Positions 24,734 through 34,298 of a DNA stretch of 64,000 nucleotides are shown here, piece by piece. The stretch is from Nitrospirota bacterium. Its GTDB lineage: Bacteria; Nitrospirota; Thermodesulfovibrionia; Thermodesulfovibrionales; Dissulfurispiraceae. Position 1 is the stretch's first letter; every line of letters begins with the position of its first letter. The stretch is taken from contig JAMCVZ010000053.1 in NCBI GenBank assembly GCA_023476565.1, positions 20,558 to 84,557 on the forward strand. The letters are read 5' to 3'. Position numbers and translations under genes: made by a program. Under the pieces are notes generated by a model. That model was not told where the DNA came from, made no database searches, and saw only the letters and a list, made by a program, of their open reading frames with translations.

Positions 24734-25690
24734 TTATCCCGCTGCCAGCAAAATACCGCCGGTTACCGCCAGATTCAGCAATGCCGCAGGCAGCATCACC
24801 TTCCAGCCCAATGCCATCAATTGATCAAATCTCGGCCGCGGATAGGAGGCACGGAGCAGTATGAACAGGCAGATGAATATAAATGTCTTGAGCAAGAACC
24901 AGACGACCGGCGGAAGCACCGGCCCGAGCCATCCCCCGAAAAACAGAGTGGTTATGAGGGCTGAAATGAGCGTCATCCCGAGATACTCTCCCACAAAGAA
25001 CATGCCGAATTTTATCCCCGAGTATTCGGCATGAAAGCCGGCCACCAGTTCATTTTCAGCCTCAGGCAGGTCAAACGGCAGCCGGTGCGTTTCAGCGACC
25101 CCTGCAATAAAGAAGATAACGAGGCCGGGGAACTGCGGGATACAGAACCACAAGCCCCTCTGCGCCTCCACAATATCCCGGATATTGAATGAGCCTGCAA
25201 GCATGACCACCCCCATAAGCGACAGGCCCATGAACACTTCATAGCTCACCATCTGTGCGGCTGCCCTCATCCCGCCGAGCAGCGCGTACTTGCTGTTCGA
25301 TGCCCATCCCGCCAGCACTACGCTGTATACACCGAGAGCCGACATTGCCAGGAAAAAGAGCAGGCCGATATTCAGGTCCACAACCTGTATGCCAGGAGTA
25401 AAAGGGATTACCGTGAAAGCCATGAATACAGTAATCATGATGATGGCCGGGGCAAGTACAAAGACCGGTTTATCGGCAAAAGGCGGGATCCAGTCTTCTT
25501 TTGAGAATATCTTAATCATATCGGCAAGCACCTGCAGAAGGCCGAAAGGCCCGACGCGGTTCGGACCGTAACGGTCCTGCCACAGGGCGAGCAATCTGCG
25601 CTCCAGCCATATAAGCCCAGCGCTTATGGTTGTCAGCGCGAGCAAGACGCCTGCAATTATCACCAGAGGGATTACAATGCTGTTCATCAT
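24734..25690 (-). CDS. nuoH: NADH-quinone oxidoreductase subunit H
   Basis: A 318-residue membrane protein with eight or nine helices that forms the quinone chamber at the junction of the two arms. Conserved blocks: [35 protein letters not shown] region, [24 protein letters not shown] and [28 protein letters not shown], the last with the acidic cluster typical of NuoH. Starts at the ATG overlapping the nuoG stop (ATGATG at 25690). Confidence 0.97.
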   Translation of the reverse strand: MMNSIVIPLVIIAGVLLALTTISAGLIWLERRLLALWQDRYGPNRVGPFGLLQVLADMIKIFSKEDWIPPFADKPVFVLAPAIIMITVFMAFTVIPFTPGIQVVDLNIGLLFFLAMSALGVYSVVLAGWASNSKYALLGGMRAAAQMVSYEVFMGLSLMGVVMLAGSFNIRDIVEAQRGLWFCIPQFPGLVIFFIAGVAETHRLPFDLPEAENELVAGFHAEYSGIKFGMFFVGEYLGMTLISALITTLFFGGWLGPVLPPVVWFLLKTFIFICLFILLRASYPRPRFDQLMALGWKVMLPAALLNLAVTGGILLAAG

Positions 25691-28434
25691 ACCACCTCAA
25701 CCATCCCGGATGTTTTCGAGAGCGAGCCCCATGCAGGGAGTGTTGCCTTGTGGACTCCGGGCAGACCGGCAGGCAGGCCGGCAACCCCCGCAGGCAGGCC
25801 GGGGACATGTCTGACCGGGAGTTGATACACGGCGCCGTTTACATTCACCTCTATTTCCTCCCCTGCACTCACCTGAAGGTTGTTTGCCTCTTCGAGATTA
25901 AGGCCCAGATACGGCCGGGGAGACAGTTCAGCAATACCCGGCGATAGAATGCTCATTTCCTCAGACCCGAATAGGTGATAGACAGGGATAAACAGCCATT
26001 CGCCTTTGCGGGAAACAAAGGCCCCGGGAATTGCCTTGAAGAAAGGTATCTCTTTCACTTCCGCCGGTTCGAGCAGCCGCTTTCCCGGATCTCCGCCGTG
26101 CAGCGGGCCGCCTACCTCGCTCTGGAATTTATTTACAGCCTGGACAGAGTTCCAGCCCGGCGACCAGAAACGAGGGATAAGGGGTGAAGGCGGCCGGCCC
26201 TGATACCCTTCCATGGTGAAGGAAAGGGGCGAGTCAGGATCTTTGGGGGGCCTGGGTTCAAATACGGTTATATCCGCAAACATGGCAGTGCGCCCGCTGT
26301 ATCTCTGGTGTTGCCGCGGTATTTTCATACCGGCGATACGGAACCCGGCGGGCGGCGCTATATCCTGTATCTGTTTGAATACGGGCAGCGCTTCTGCCAG
26401 GGCCGCCATGACCGCATCCGGATTCTCCCATTCACGCGCATATGCGCGCCGGGTGGTGATCATGATATCCCGCAGCCAGCGCCAGCTCTCCTGAATGCCG
26501 CCTTCCGGTACAAATACCTGATAAAAGCGCTGGGCGCGGCCTTCGCTATTCACCAGTGTGCCGTCAGCCTCTGCAAAGGCAGCGGCTGGCAGCGCTGCTT
26601 CTGCTTTGTGCGAGGTCGGGGTGGTGAGGTGATCGATAATTACAGCGTGCTTTACACGGCCCAGGAAATTATTCACCGCCCCCTCATCTGCGCGGCGATA
26701 GAGATCGTTTTCAAGGATTATGACCGTATCCGCTGCTCCTTCCTGAACGGCCCTGAACGCCCCGTCCAAACTGTGACCTCCCATAAGACCGAGGCCGAGG
26801 CTGTTGCATTCAGGCGCCGTGAAGCAAAGGTCCGCTCTCCGGCCGCCGTTGCTTAATGCCCATGCAATATCGGCGGCGGCCTGTATGACGGCCTCGCTGC
26901 CGCAGCCTGTCCCCGAAACGATAAGCGGCCGCTGTGCATCCTTTAAAGCACCGGCGATAGAACCCGCCAGAGAACGCACCTGTTCCGGCAATCCCTCAAC
27001 ATACGGCAACGCTTTGTTCAGCTCATGGGCAACTGCAAAGCCCAGTCTCGCAAGGTCATCAGGCGCCGCGTGATAACTATGAGCAGATAGGTCCTCAAGC
27101 CGTGTGCTGTATGGCGCGGCAATGTAAAACGGGCCCTTGGCATCCTGAATAGCGTTCCTGGTCGCGGCATCGTCCCAGCAGGGAATGTGCTGCTTCCGGG
27201 CAGCTTCCATAGGCTTCTGACGCGCCGACCGGCGCAGGGCCAGGGCAAGCACCGGGGCCGTATTGGTCACATCCTCTCCCAGTACAAATACCGCATCGGC
27301 GGATTCCACTTCAAGAAGCGAGGGTGAACGGGCAGGCCCCTTGCTTAAAATATCGATGATCATCGCAACCAGGCGGGAGTCCGTATCCGACGTTCCTGAA
27401 TAGAAATGTTCAGGCCCGACCAGGGAGCGCAAAGCAAAATTCGCCTCGAGCGAGGCACGCGGCGAACCGATGCCGATAACCCCGGCGCCGAAATAAAGGA
27501 GGTCCGCTATATGGCGCAGCGCCTCTTCGCCGGCAACGGTACTCTCCCCGCCGCTACTATCCCCGTCGTGAGGGGTCGGCCGTAAGAGCGGCCGGCGAAT
27601 ACGCCGGTCGCTATTCACAAACTCATAGCCGTATCTCCCCCTGTCGCAGAGAAAATAGCGGTTGACCTCCCCGTTATACCGGTTGCGAATCCGCCGCAAC
27701 CGGCCGTACCTTTCTCCGGGAATGGTATTGCATCCCACGCCGCAATGAACGCAGATCGACGGCGCTGTCTGTAAATCCCATTTGCGCGTATAGTGCTTAT
27801 TGAAGGTTTTGTCGTCAAACACGCCTGTGGGGCAGACTTCCACGAGATTGCCGCTGAACTCATTCTGCAGCACTCCGTCTTCGTGCCGCCCGAAATAGAC
27901 ATGATTATGCGAGGCGAAAACATCAAAATCGCGCCCGCCGGCGTAATCCCGGTAAAAGCGGACGCAGCGGTAACACTGGATGCAGCGGTTCATTTCGTGG
28001 GTAAGAAACGGGCCGAGATACTGGTTATTATAGGTGCGTTTTTTGAAACGGAACCTGCGGTATACATGCCCGGTCATTTGCGTCATGTCCTGGAGATGGC
28101 ATTCACCGCCTTCGTCGCAGACAGGGCAGTCGTGCGGATGGTTTGTCATGAACCATTCGATAATACTCGCCCGGAACGCCTTTACCTCCGGGTCATCAAT
28201 CGATATGCGCGTACCGTCGGAGGCCGGTGTCATGCAGGACATGACGATCCTGCCCCTGGTGTCCTTCTCATCCTTAAACTGCTTCACCGCGCACTGCCGG
28301 CAGGCGCCGACCGAGTGCATGGCAGGATGCCAGCAGAAGTAAGGCACATTGAACCCCAATGACAGGCATGCGTGGAGCAGGTTATTCCCGTCCTTGACTT
28401 CATACGGTTTATTGTCTATGTATATCGTCGCCAT
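25687..28434 (-). CDS. nuoG: NADH-quinone oxidoreductase subunit G
   Basis: A 915-residue peripheral-arm subunit. The N-terminus has the 2Fe-2S ligands ([20 protein letters not shown]), then [15 protein letters not shown] with the His-coordinated 4Fe-4S cluster, [10 protein letters not shown], and a further cluster CVHCGVGCN at the start of the molybdopterin-fold region, which keeps the fold but not the cofactor in this family. The remainder is a degenerate formate-dehydrogenase-like domain plus a C-terminal molybdopterin-dinucleotide-binding-like part (about 830-900). Its end, near [14 protein letters not shown], is low in complexity. Follows nuoF by six bases. Confidence 0.95.
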   Translation of the reverse strand: MATIYIDNKPYEVKDGNNLLHACLSLGFNVPYFCWHPAMHSVGACRQCAVKQFKDEKDTRGRIVMSCMTPASDGTRISIDDPEVKAFRASIIEWFMTNHPHDCPVCDEGGECHLQDMTQMTGHVYRRFRFKKRTYNNQYLGPFLTHEMNRCIQCYRCVRFYRDYAGGRDFDVFASHNHVYFGRHEDGVLQNEFSGNLVEVCPTGVFDDKTFNKHYTRKWDLQTAPSICVHCGVGCNTIPGERYGRLRRIRNRYNGEVNRYFLCDRGRYGYEFVNSDRRIRRPLLRPTPHDGDSSGGESTVAGEEALRHIADLLYFGAGVIGIGSPRASLEANFALRSLVGPEHFYSGTSDTDSRLVAMIIDILSKGPARSPSLLEVESADAVFVLGEDVTNTAPVLALALRRSARQKPMEAARKQHIPCWDDAATRNAIQDAKGPFYIAAPYSTRLEDLSAHSYHAAPDDLARLGFAVAHELNKALPYVEGLPEQVRSLAGSIAGALKDAQRPLIVSGTGCGSEAVIQAAADIAWALSNGGRRADLCFTAPECNSLGLGLMGGHSLDGAFRAVQEGAADTVIILENDLYRRADEGAVNNFLGRVKHAVIIDHLTTPTSHKAEAALPAAAFAEADGTLVNSEGRAQRFYQVFVPEGGIQESWRWLRDIMITTRRAYAREWENPDAVMAALAEALPVFKQIQDIAPPAGFRIAGMKIPRQHQRYSGRTAMFADITVFEPRPPKDPDSPLSFTMEGYQGRPPSPLIPRFWSPGWNSVQAVNKFQSEVGGPLHGGDPGKRLLEPAEVKEIPFFKAIPGAFVSRKGEWLFIPVYHLFGSEEMSILSPGIAELSPRPYLGLNLEEANNLQVSAGEEIEVNVNGAVYQLPVRHVPGLPAGVAGLPAGLPGVHKATLPAWGSLSKTSGMVEVV

Positions 28435-28440
28435 AATAGA

Positions 28441-29727
28441 TCAAAATATACGTCCATTTCCATAAGGGCACCGTTTCTCATTGATGTGCCTTTCAAAATC
28501 CTCCTTGAACAACTTCAGGCCGCTCCGCAGGGGCTCCATGGCTCCGGGCGCCAGAGCGCAATAGGTCTTGCCCAGCCACAGGAATTCACCATGCATTTCC
28601 AGCTTCTCAAGGTCATCGGGCTGTCCCTGTCCCTCCTCTATTGCCTTGAGAAGCTTTTCCACCCACGGCAGGCCCTCGCGGCACGGGGTGCACCATCCAC
28701 ATGATTCATGTGCAAAGAAATGCTCGAGATTGTACAGGACGCTGATCGGGCATGTCTTATCATCGATGATTATCATGGCGCCTGTGCCCAGCCTGCTGCC
28801 CGCTTTCATTACCGAGTCGAAGTCCATCTTCACGTCGAAATGCTCCCCGGTGAGGAATTCGGTCGAAGCGCCGCCGGGGATAAGACAGCGGAATTTGTAG
28901 CCGTCCTGCATGCCGCCCGCATGCTCTTCGAAGAGCTCCCTGATGGTTGTCCCCATCGGGAGCTCCCATAATCCCGGCCTTTTCACCCTGCCGCTCACTC
29001 CGTATATTTTCGTGCCGCCGTCCTGCGAACGGCTCAACCCCTTGTACCACGCAACCCCGTTTTTGACGATATGGGGCACATTGGAGAGCGTCTCGGCGTT
29101 GTTCACCACGGTCGGCTTTCCCCATAGCCCGCTCACCTGCGGATAGGGGGGTTTTGTGCGCGGAATGGCGCGCTTGCCTTCGAGGGCGTTCAGAAGCGCG
29201 GTCTCTTCTCCGCAGATGTAACGGCCCGCACTGGTATGGAGATGCAATTCCAGATTATAGCCTGATCCGAATATGTTTTTGCCGAGACAATTGTTGTCGT
29301 AAGCCTCGGATAACGCCGCAGCAACCCTCTTTGCCGCAGTTCTATATTCATCCCGCAGGAAGATATATGAAATACCGGCCTGTATGGCAAATGCGCTGAT
29401 AATCATACCCTCGATCAATTGATGCGGATTCCCCTCCATGAGCATGCGATCCTTGAAGGTTCCGGGCTCCATCTCATCGGCATTGGTTATCAGGTATTTC
29501 GGACGGGGCGCGTCATCTCCCATCGGCACAACGCTCCATTTCAGTCCCGTATTGAACCCTGCCCCGCCGCGTCCCCGCAAATTGGCGTTTTTCACCATTG
29601 CCTGTATCTCTTCCGGGGCCATCTTGAGCGCCGTGCGCGCTGCCTGGTAGCCGCCGGTCTTCTCGTACTCCTGAAGACTCAATGCCTTTCCGTCGGGCCG
29701 CATATGCTGTGTAAGCGGACGCTCCAT
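28441..29727 (-). CDS. nuoF: NADH-quinone oxidoreductase subunit F
   Basis: About 428 residues from the ATG at 29727, which shares a base with the nuoE stop (TGATG) and is preceded by GAGGG; a TTG five codons earlier is less likely. It binds NADH and FMN: LRGRGGAGFNTGLKW and GAGRYICGEETALLNALEG-type sequence are the nucleotide/flavin sites. The N3 4Fe-4S cluster motif is ESCGWCTPCREG with a distal cysteine in YCALAPGA. It forms the NADH dehydrogenase head with NuoE and NuoG in the cytoplasm. Confidence 0.97.
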   Translation of the reverse strand: MERPLTQHMRPDGKALSLQEYEKTGGYQAARTALKMAPEEIQAMVKNANLRGRGGAGFNTGLKWSVVPMGDDAPRPKYLITNADEMEPGTFKDRMLMEGNPHQLIEGMIISAFAIQAGISYIFLRDEYRTAAKRVAAALSEAYDNNCLGKNIFGSGYNLELHLHTSAGRYICGEETALLNALEGKRAIPRTKPPYPQVSGLWGKPTVVNNAETLSNVPHIVKNGVAWYKGLSRSQDGGTKIYGVSGRVKRPGLWELPMGTTIRELFEEHAGGMQDGYKFRCLIPGGASTEFLTGEHFDVKMDFDSVMKAGSRLGTGAMIIIDDKTCPISVLYNLEHFFAHESCGWCTPCREGLPWVEKLLKAIEEGQGQPDDLEKLEMHGEFLWLGKTYCALAPGAMEPLRSGLKLFKEDFERHINEKRCPYGNGRIF

Positions 29728-30203
29728 CAATCCCTCTCCCAACTGTATTTCCCGAGTATCTCGTCCATTTTTTCAGGGGTAAGGTCGCCGTAAAGCTCGT
29801 TATCTATCATCATTGCCGGCGCCTGGTCGCATGCCCCGAGACAGGGGACAGGGAGCAGGGTAAACCTGCCGTCGGCGCTGGTATCCCCGAGGCCGATGCC
29901 CAGCCGCTCATTCAGGGACCTGAGCACCTGGTTGTATCCCATGACCCAGCAGCTGATGGTGTTGCAGATCAGGATCACATGCCTCCCCACCGGCTTTCTG
30001 AATATGAGGCTGTAGAATGTCGCAACACCGTCGAGTTCATCCGGGGTCATTCCCAGTATCCCGGCAAGATCATGTATCCCGTCGTCGGAGACCCATCCCC
30101 GGCTGTGCTGCATGATCTTAAGGGCCTCAACGCATGCGGCCCGCTTGTGCTCATACTGCTTGAGCTCCGTCTCGATTTCATTTTTTTCTTTTTCAGACAG
30201 CAT
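29727..30203 (-). CDS. nuoE: NADH-quinone oxidoreductase subunit E
   Basis: A 158-residue thioredoxin-fold ferredoxin carrying the N1a 2Fe-2S cluster. The four ligands are in CNTISCWVMG (two cysteines) and PVPCLGACDQAP (two cysteines), with the expected spacing. The N-terminal helical region (KRAACVEALKIMQHSRGWV) is typical. It pairs with NuoF. Upstream, 100 bases containing a palindromic repeat separate it from nuoCD. Confidence 0.96.
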   Translation of the reverse strand: MLSEKEKNEIETELKQYEHKRAACVEALKIMQHSRGWVSDDGIHDLAGILGMTPDELDGVATFYSLIFRKPVGRHVILICNTISCWVMGYNQVLRSLNERLGIGLGDTSADGRFTLLPVPCLGACDQAPAMMIDNELYGDLTPEKMDEILGKYSWERD

Positions 30204-30213
30204 AATACCTCAT

Positions 30214-30300
30214 TAGGCAACAGGCGATGGGCAAGAGGCAATAGAAACAAAAGCAACTGCCTGGATTTCCAAAGCTCCCGCCTATAGCCCGTTGCCTGTT
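30214..30300. repeat. Palindromic repeat, GGCTATAGGC family, copy 2
   Basis: Between nuoE and nuoCD. Left arm TAGGCAACAGGCGATGGGCA and right arm CCTATAGCCCGTTGCCTG pair imperfectly around an AT-rich loop. The orientation and arm sequences match 23352-23449, 34221-34295 and 58024-58115. Confidence 0.8.
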
Positions 30301-30304
30301 TTAT

Positions 30305-32056
30305 TCACCTGTCCACATCCCCCATAATAAAATCGAGGCTTCCCATAATAGCTATAAGGTCCGCAACCTCCAGGCCCCGGCTCATTTCAGGGATTACCTG
30401 CAGGTGCGGAAAAGACGGGGTGCGGATACGCGTGCGATATGACACTGTATTTCCGTCACTGACAAGATAATAGGTGTTATTGCCTTTTGCCGCCTCTATC
30501 CCGAAAGCCGCCTCACCCGCCGGAATGACCGGCCCCCAGCTCACATTGAGAAAGTGGGTTATCAGTGTTTCGATATCATGCATGGTATGCTCTTTGAGCG
30601 GCGGGGTGGCCAGCGGATGTTCCGACTTATACGGTCCGTCGGGCATGTTCTTCATGCACTGTTCGATAATCCTCAGGCTCTGGCGCATCTCCTGAACGCG
30701 CACGGCAGCGCGATCATAGCTGTCCCCGTGTGTTGCGGTAGGGATATCGAATTCGAACTGGTCATACCCGGAATAAGGCCGCTTTTTCCGGAAGTCCCAG
30801 GCAAATCCGCACGCGCGCAGATTGGGCCCGGTGATCCCCCATTCGACAGCCTCATCCAGGGTCAAACTTCCTACACCCTTGGTCCGCGCCTTTATAATGC
30901 GGTTCTGCATCACAAGCCTGTCGTATTCGTCCAGCCGTGGCGGGAAATAATCCAGGAAGTCACGCACGAGCTTGTCCCATCCCCTGGGCAGGTCGTATGT
31001 TACACCGCCGATGCGAAACCACGCCGGATGCAGGCGGAAACCGCATATGGCCTCTGTTATGGAGTAGATGTGCTCACGATCGGTAAAGGTGAAGAACACC
31101 GGAGATAATTGTCCAAGGTCCTGGGCAAAAGTTCCATACCATACCAGATGGCTTGCGATACGGTACAATTCAGCCAGCATGACGCGTATCACCTTGGCCT
31201 TGTCCGGCGCCTCGATGCCGGCAAGCTTTTCTACAGCCAGCACATAAGGAAAGTTATTCAAAACACCGGCAAGGTAATCGATCCGGTCGGTATAAGGGAT
31301 ATAGGTGTGCCATGACTGGCGCTCGCCCATTTTTTCAGCTCCCCGGTGGTGAAAGCCGATATCAACCACCGCATCGATGATCTCTTCACCGTCGAGTTCG
31401 AGTACGATGCGGAGTATGCCGTGAGTTCCCGTGTGGTGCGGGCCCAGGTTGAGGAACATGAAATCCGTGCCGTCCCTGTGGCGGGTCATACCCCATTCCC
31501 CGGGATGGAACTGCTCCGCCTTTTCCTCTCTCTCATCTTTCTCTTCGGTCAAAGTGAATCTGCCCAGTTCGGTACGCCGCGCAGGATGCTCTTTGCGAAG
31601 GGGATGGCCCTTCCACGTGGGGGGCATGAGTATCCGCCTGAGGTTGGGGTGCCCTTCGATAGTGATGCCGAACATATCCCATACCTCCCGCTCATACCAG
31701 TTTGCCGACTGCCAGATATCGGTTATGGTAGGGATTGACGGGTATTCCCCTTTCAGGGGCACTTTAATTCTGACATCCTCGTTCCGATCAAAGGAAAGGA
31801 GGTGGTAAACAACGGTGAAGTCGCTGTCCGGCTGGTTCTGCCTGCCGTTGCGCACCCGTTCATCGATAGCCGTGAGGTCGTATAACATTTTGTACGGCTT
31901 AGCGGTATCTGTTTTGAGGTAGCGCAGGACGTCATGCACTTTGTCCTTTGTCGTCCATAGCGTGGGGATATCATCATGCGTCGGTTGAGGTGTAAGCTCC
32001 GTCTCGCCGAATAAGCTCTGCAATTCCCGGGTGATAGTTGCATTAGCGGTCATCAT
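30305..32056 (-). CDS. nuoCD: NADH-quinone oxidoreductase subunit C/D fusion
   Basis: A 583-residue fusion of NuoC (about 1-175, with [15 protein letters not shown] and [10 protein letters not shown]) and NuoD (about 190-583, the 49-kDa-type subunit). NuoD features are [26 protein letters not shown] sequence, [24 protein letters not shown] and the C-terminal [30 protein letters not shown], which help line the quinone site. The fusion is known from enterobacteria and others and from several Nitrospirota. The start overlaps the nuoB stop by four bases. Confidence 0.97.
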   Translation of the reverse strand: MMTANATITRELQSLFGETELTPQPTHDDIPTLWTTKDKVHDVLRYLKTDTAKPYKMLYDLTAIDERVRNGRQNQPDSDFTVVYHLLSFDRNEDVRIKVPLKGEYPSIPTITDIWQSANWYEREVWDMFGITIEGHPNLRRILMPPTWKGHPLRKEHPARRTELGRFTLTEEKDEREEKAEQFHPGEWGMTRHRDGTDFMFLNLGPHHTGTHGILRIVLELDGEEIIDAVVDIGFHHRGAEKMGERQSWHTYIPYTDRIDYLAGVLNNFPYVLAVEKLAGIEAPDKAKVIRVMLAELYRIASHLVWYGTFAQDLGQLSPVFFTFTDREHIYSITEAICGFRLHPAWFRIGGVTYDLPRGWDKLVRDFLDYFPPRLDEYDRLVMQNRIIKARTKGVGSLTLDEAVEWGITGPNLRACGFAWDFRKKRPYSGYDQFEFDIPTATHGDSYDRAAVRVQEMRQSLRIIEQCMKNMPDGPYKSEHPLATPPLKEHTMHDIETLITHFLNVSWGPVIPAGEAAFGIEAAKGNNTYYLVSDGNTVSYRTRIRTPSFPHLQVIPEMSRGLEVADLIAIMGSLDFIMGDVDR

Positions 32057-32685
32057 ATTTCATCCGGGGGGCGCAGTTCGGTTGCCCGCTGTCTTCGGGG
32101 CCGCTTGATATCACGCATCACCGGCATGGGGGGCCGCTCAACACCTTGAGGACCGATCACCCAGCTCAGGGGACGACGCTCCTTGCCGACAAGGTCCCGC
32201 AGCATCAGGAGGCCCTCCATCACCGCCTCGGGCCGCGGCGGGCAGCCGGGGATGTACAGATCCACCGGCATAAATGAATCGACGCCCTGAACAACGCTGT
32301 AAATATCATACATGCCGCCTGAATTGGCACAGGATCCCATCGAGATCACCCAGCGCGGCATCATCATCTGTTCGTAGAGTCTCTTGATCATCGGCGCGGC
32401 TTTTATAAAGACAGTTCCGGCTATGATTATCATATCGGCCTCTCTCGGCGTACTGCGGAGCACTTCATAGCCGAAACGGGCTATATCGAACCTGCTCGTG
32501 AGGCTGGCGGCCATTTCTATGTAGCAGCATGAGAGCCCGAAATTAAAGGGCCAAAGCGAGTTTTTCCTGCCCCATGCCAGGACATCCTCCAACCTTGTGA
32601 GGACGACGCTCCTGCGTACGGCCTCTTCGACAGGATCAGCTACGGCCAATGCCGGCGTTTCCGGGTTACGCAGTGACCGGTTCAT
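32053..32685 (-). CDS. nuoB: NADH-quinone oxidoreductase subunit B
   Basis: A 210-residue subunit that binds cluster N2, the last iron-sulfur centre before quinone. The tandem cysteines in LSCCYIEM and the further ligands in [13 protein letters not shown] and [10 protein letters not shown] are present. The C-terminal 35 residues are rich in Arg and Pro, somewhat longer than in many homologues. Overlaps nuoA and nuoCD by four bases on either side, so A-B-CD are coupled. Confidence 0.97.
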   Translation of the reverse strand: MNRSLRNPETPALAVADPVEEAVRRSVVLTRLEDVLAWGRKNSLWPFNFGLSCCYIEMAASLTSRFDIARFGYEVLRSTPREADMIIIAGTVFIKAAPMIKRLYEQMMMPRWVISMGSCANSGGMYDIYSVVQGVDSFMPVDLYIPGCPPRPEAVMEGLLMLRDLVGKERRPLSWVIGPQGVERPPMPVMRDIKRPRRQRATELRPPDEI

Positions 32686-33110
32686 AAGCTGTCTCGCTCT
32701 ACCGTGAACCTGATCCCCCGCCTTAGCCTCCCCGGAGTCCCCCAGTCAAGCGCGCCCAGCTTCCACAGATATACGAGTGCGGCGGTAAGAATGCCGATAA
32801 AGATCAGCGCTTCGATATAACCGGCCCATCCGATTTCACGGGCGGCAACGGCCCAGGCGAAAATGAATACGGATTCCAGGTCGAAGATAACAAAAAACAT
32901 GGCTATGAGATAGAACTTGATGTCGAAGCGCAGCCGGGCAGAGCCGGTAACTGGCATACCGGATTCGTAAGGCTCTCCCGTCAATCGTTCTTTGTGCCGC
33001 TGTCCCAAAAAATAGGAAAAGACCATCATTGATGCCACCATCAGGACTACTGCAACGAAGTAAACCGCCAGGGGCCAGAGCGCTGTTGTATACGCAGACG
33101 GCGTATTCAT
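32682..33110 (-). CDS. nuoA: NADH-quinone oxidoreductase subunit A
   Basis: A 142-residue protein with three transmembrane helices, the first gene of the nuo operon. The signature [45 protein letters not shown] region is conserved, including the acidic residues in FDLE. The 154 bases upstream, to the gnd stop, should hold a promoter, but no convincing one could be chosen by eye. Confidence 0.96.
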   Translation of the reverse strand: MNTPSAYTTALWPLAVYFVAVVLMVASMMVFSYFLGQRHKERLTGEPYESGMPVTGSARLRFDIKFYLIAMFFVIFDLESVFIFAWAVAAREIGWAGYIEALIFIGILTAALVYLWKLGALDWGTPGRLRRGIRFTVERDSL

Positions 33111-33264
33111 GGGGTACCACCTCCCGCCATATTAAAACCTTACCACACCAAAAAATTAAGTCAATGTCGATGCGATGATGATAAAGATACTTCTTTTCAT
33201 TTAATCCCCGAACAATGCCGCAGCAGATGTGCACACAAAAGCCGGGAGCCGTATCCCCGGCTTC

Positions 33265-34206
33265 CTACCTGTTTCCGGTCTTTTTAGACGCTCTGCCCTT
33301 TTCCTTTATAACGGCGTGGCCGCCGAATTCTCTCCTCAAAGCAGCCTGAAGCTTGTCGGAAAAAGATTCTTTCTCGCGGGAACGGAATCTCTCAAACAAT
33401 GAGAGCGCGGTGATGGGGGCCGGCACAGCGCTCTCAATCGCCTGATGCACTGTCCAGCGGCCCTCTCCTGAGTCCTCGACATACCCCTTGATCCGGGAAA
33501 GGTTCTTATCGCTTCTGAACGCGGCTTCGGCAAGCTCAAGCAGCCAGGACCGTACAACGCTTCCCTGGTTCCAGAGGTGCGCTATACTCCCCAGGTCCAG
33601 CTCTTTCGCGTAGGACGAGGAATGCAGTATCTCGAATCCCTCCCCGTATGCGGCCATCATGCCGTACTCTATTCCGTTATGTACCATCTTCACGAAATGC
33701 CCTGAGCCGACAGGGCCGCAATAAAGATATCCGTCCTTCGGTGCGAGCGACCTTAGAACAGGCTCAATACGCTTGAAGCTTTTTTTATCCCCTCCGGCCA
33801 TAAGACAGTAGCCTTCCTTGAGACCCCATATGCCGCCGCTCACGCCGATATCCATATAACCGATCCCCATGGCGCCGAGCTGCTGCTCGTGCCGGATATC
33901 CTCTTTGTAAAAACTGTTCCCGCCGTCGATGAGGAGATCGCCCTTCTGGAACAGCCCCTTAAATTTTTCGATTGTATCGTCTACAGGCTTGCCTGCAGGC
34001 AGCATAAGCCATGCTGTCCGGGGCGGCCTCAGCAGTCCGGCCACATCTTCAAGAGAATACGCCGCCTTCACTCCCCTGCCCGTCTTTACGGCCTCCCTGA
34101 TCTTTTCAGCGGACCTGTCATAGACAACTACCGTATGCCTGTCCTTCAGCAGCCGCTTCGTCATGTTCATTCCCATCCGTCCGAGACCGACCATACCTAT
34201 CTGCAT
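33265..34206 (-). CDS. gnd: 6-phosphogluconate dehydrogenase, decarboxylating (short GndA/YqeC type)
   Basis: A 313-residue enzyme that oxidises and decarboxylates 6-phosphogluconate to ribulose 5-phosphate. The dinucleotide site is MQIGMVGLGRMGMNMTKRLL; the catalytic region has DIGVSGGIWGLKEGYCLMAGG, and KMVHNGIEYGMMAAYGEGFEIL carries the catalytic lysine. The length is that of the short, often NAD-preferring form rather than the 470-residue form. It lies between the cytochrome bc genes and nuoA, away from the zwf cluster at 12745-17666, which it completes functionally. Confidence 0.93.
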   Translation of the reverse strand: MQIGMVGLGRMGMNMTKRLLKDRHTVVVYDRSAEKIREAVKTGRGVKAAYSLEDVAGLLRPPRTAWLMLPAGKPVDDTIEKFKGLFQKGDLLIDGGNSFYKEDIRHEQQLGAMGIGYMDIGVSGGIWGLKEGYCLMAGGDKKSFKRIEPVLRSLAPKDGYLYCGPVGSGHFVKMVHNGIEYGMMAAYGEGFEILHSSSYAKELDLGSIAHLWNQGSVVRSWLLELAEAAFRSDKNLSRIKGYVEDSGEGRWTVHQAIESAVPAPITALSLFERFRSREKESFSDKLQAALRREFGGHAVIKEKGRASKKTGNR

Positions 34207-34220
34207 ATACCCTCCTGAAA

Positions 34221-34295
34221 GCAGGCAAGGGGCGGGGGGCTATAGGCAAGGGGACAAATTTTTACCCATTGCCTCTTACCTATAGCCCATTGCCG
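34221..34295. repeat. Palindromic repeat, GGCTATAGGC family, copy 3
   Basis: Between gnd and the cytochrome b gene. Left arm CAGGCAAGGGGCGGGGGGCT and right arm CCCATTGCCTCTTACCTATA pair imperfectly around a short AT-rich loop. Same family as 23352-23449, 30214-30300 and 58024-58115. Confidence 0.75.
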
Positions 34296-34298
34296 TTT

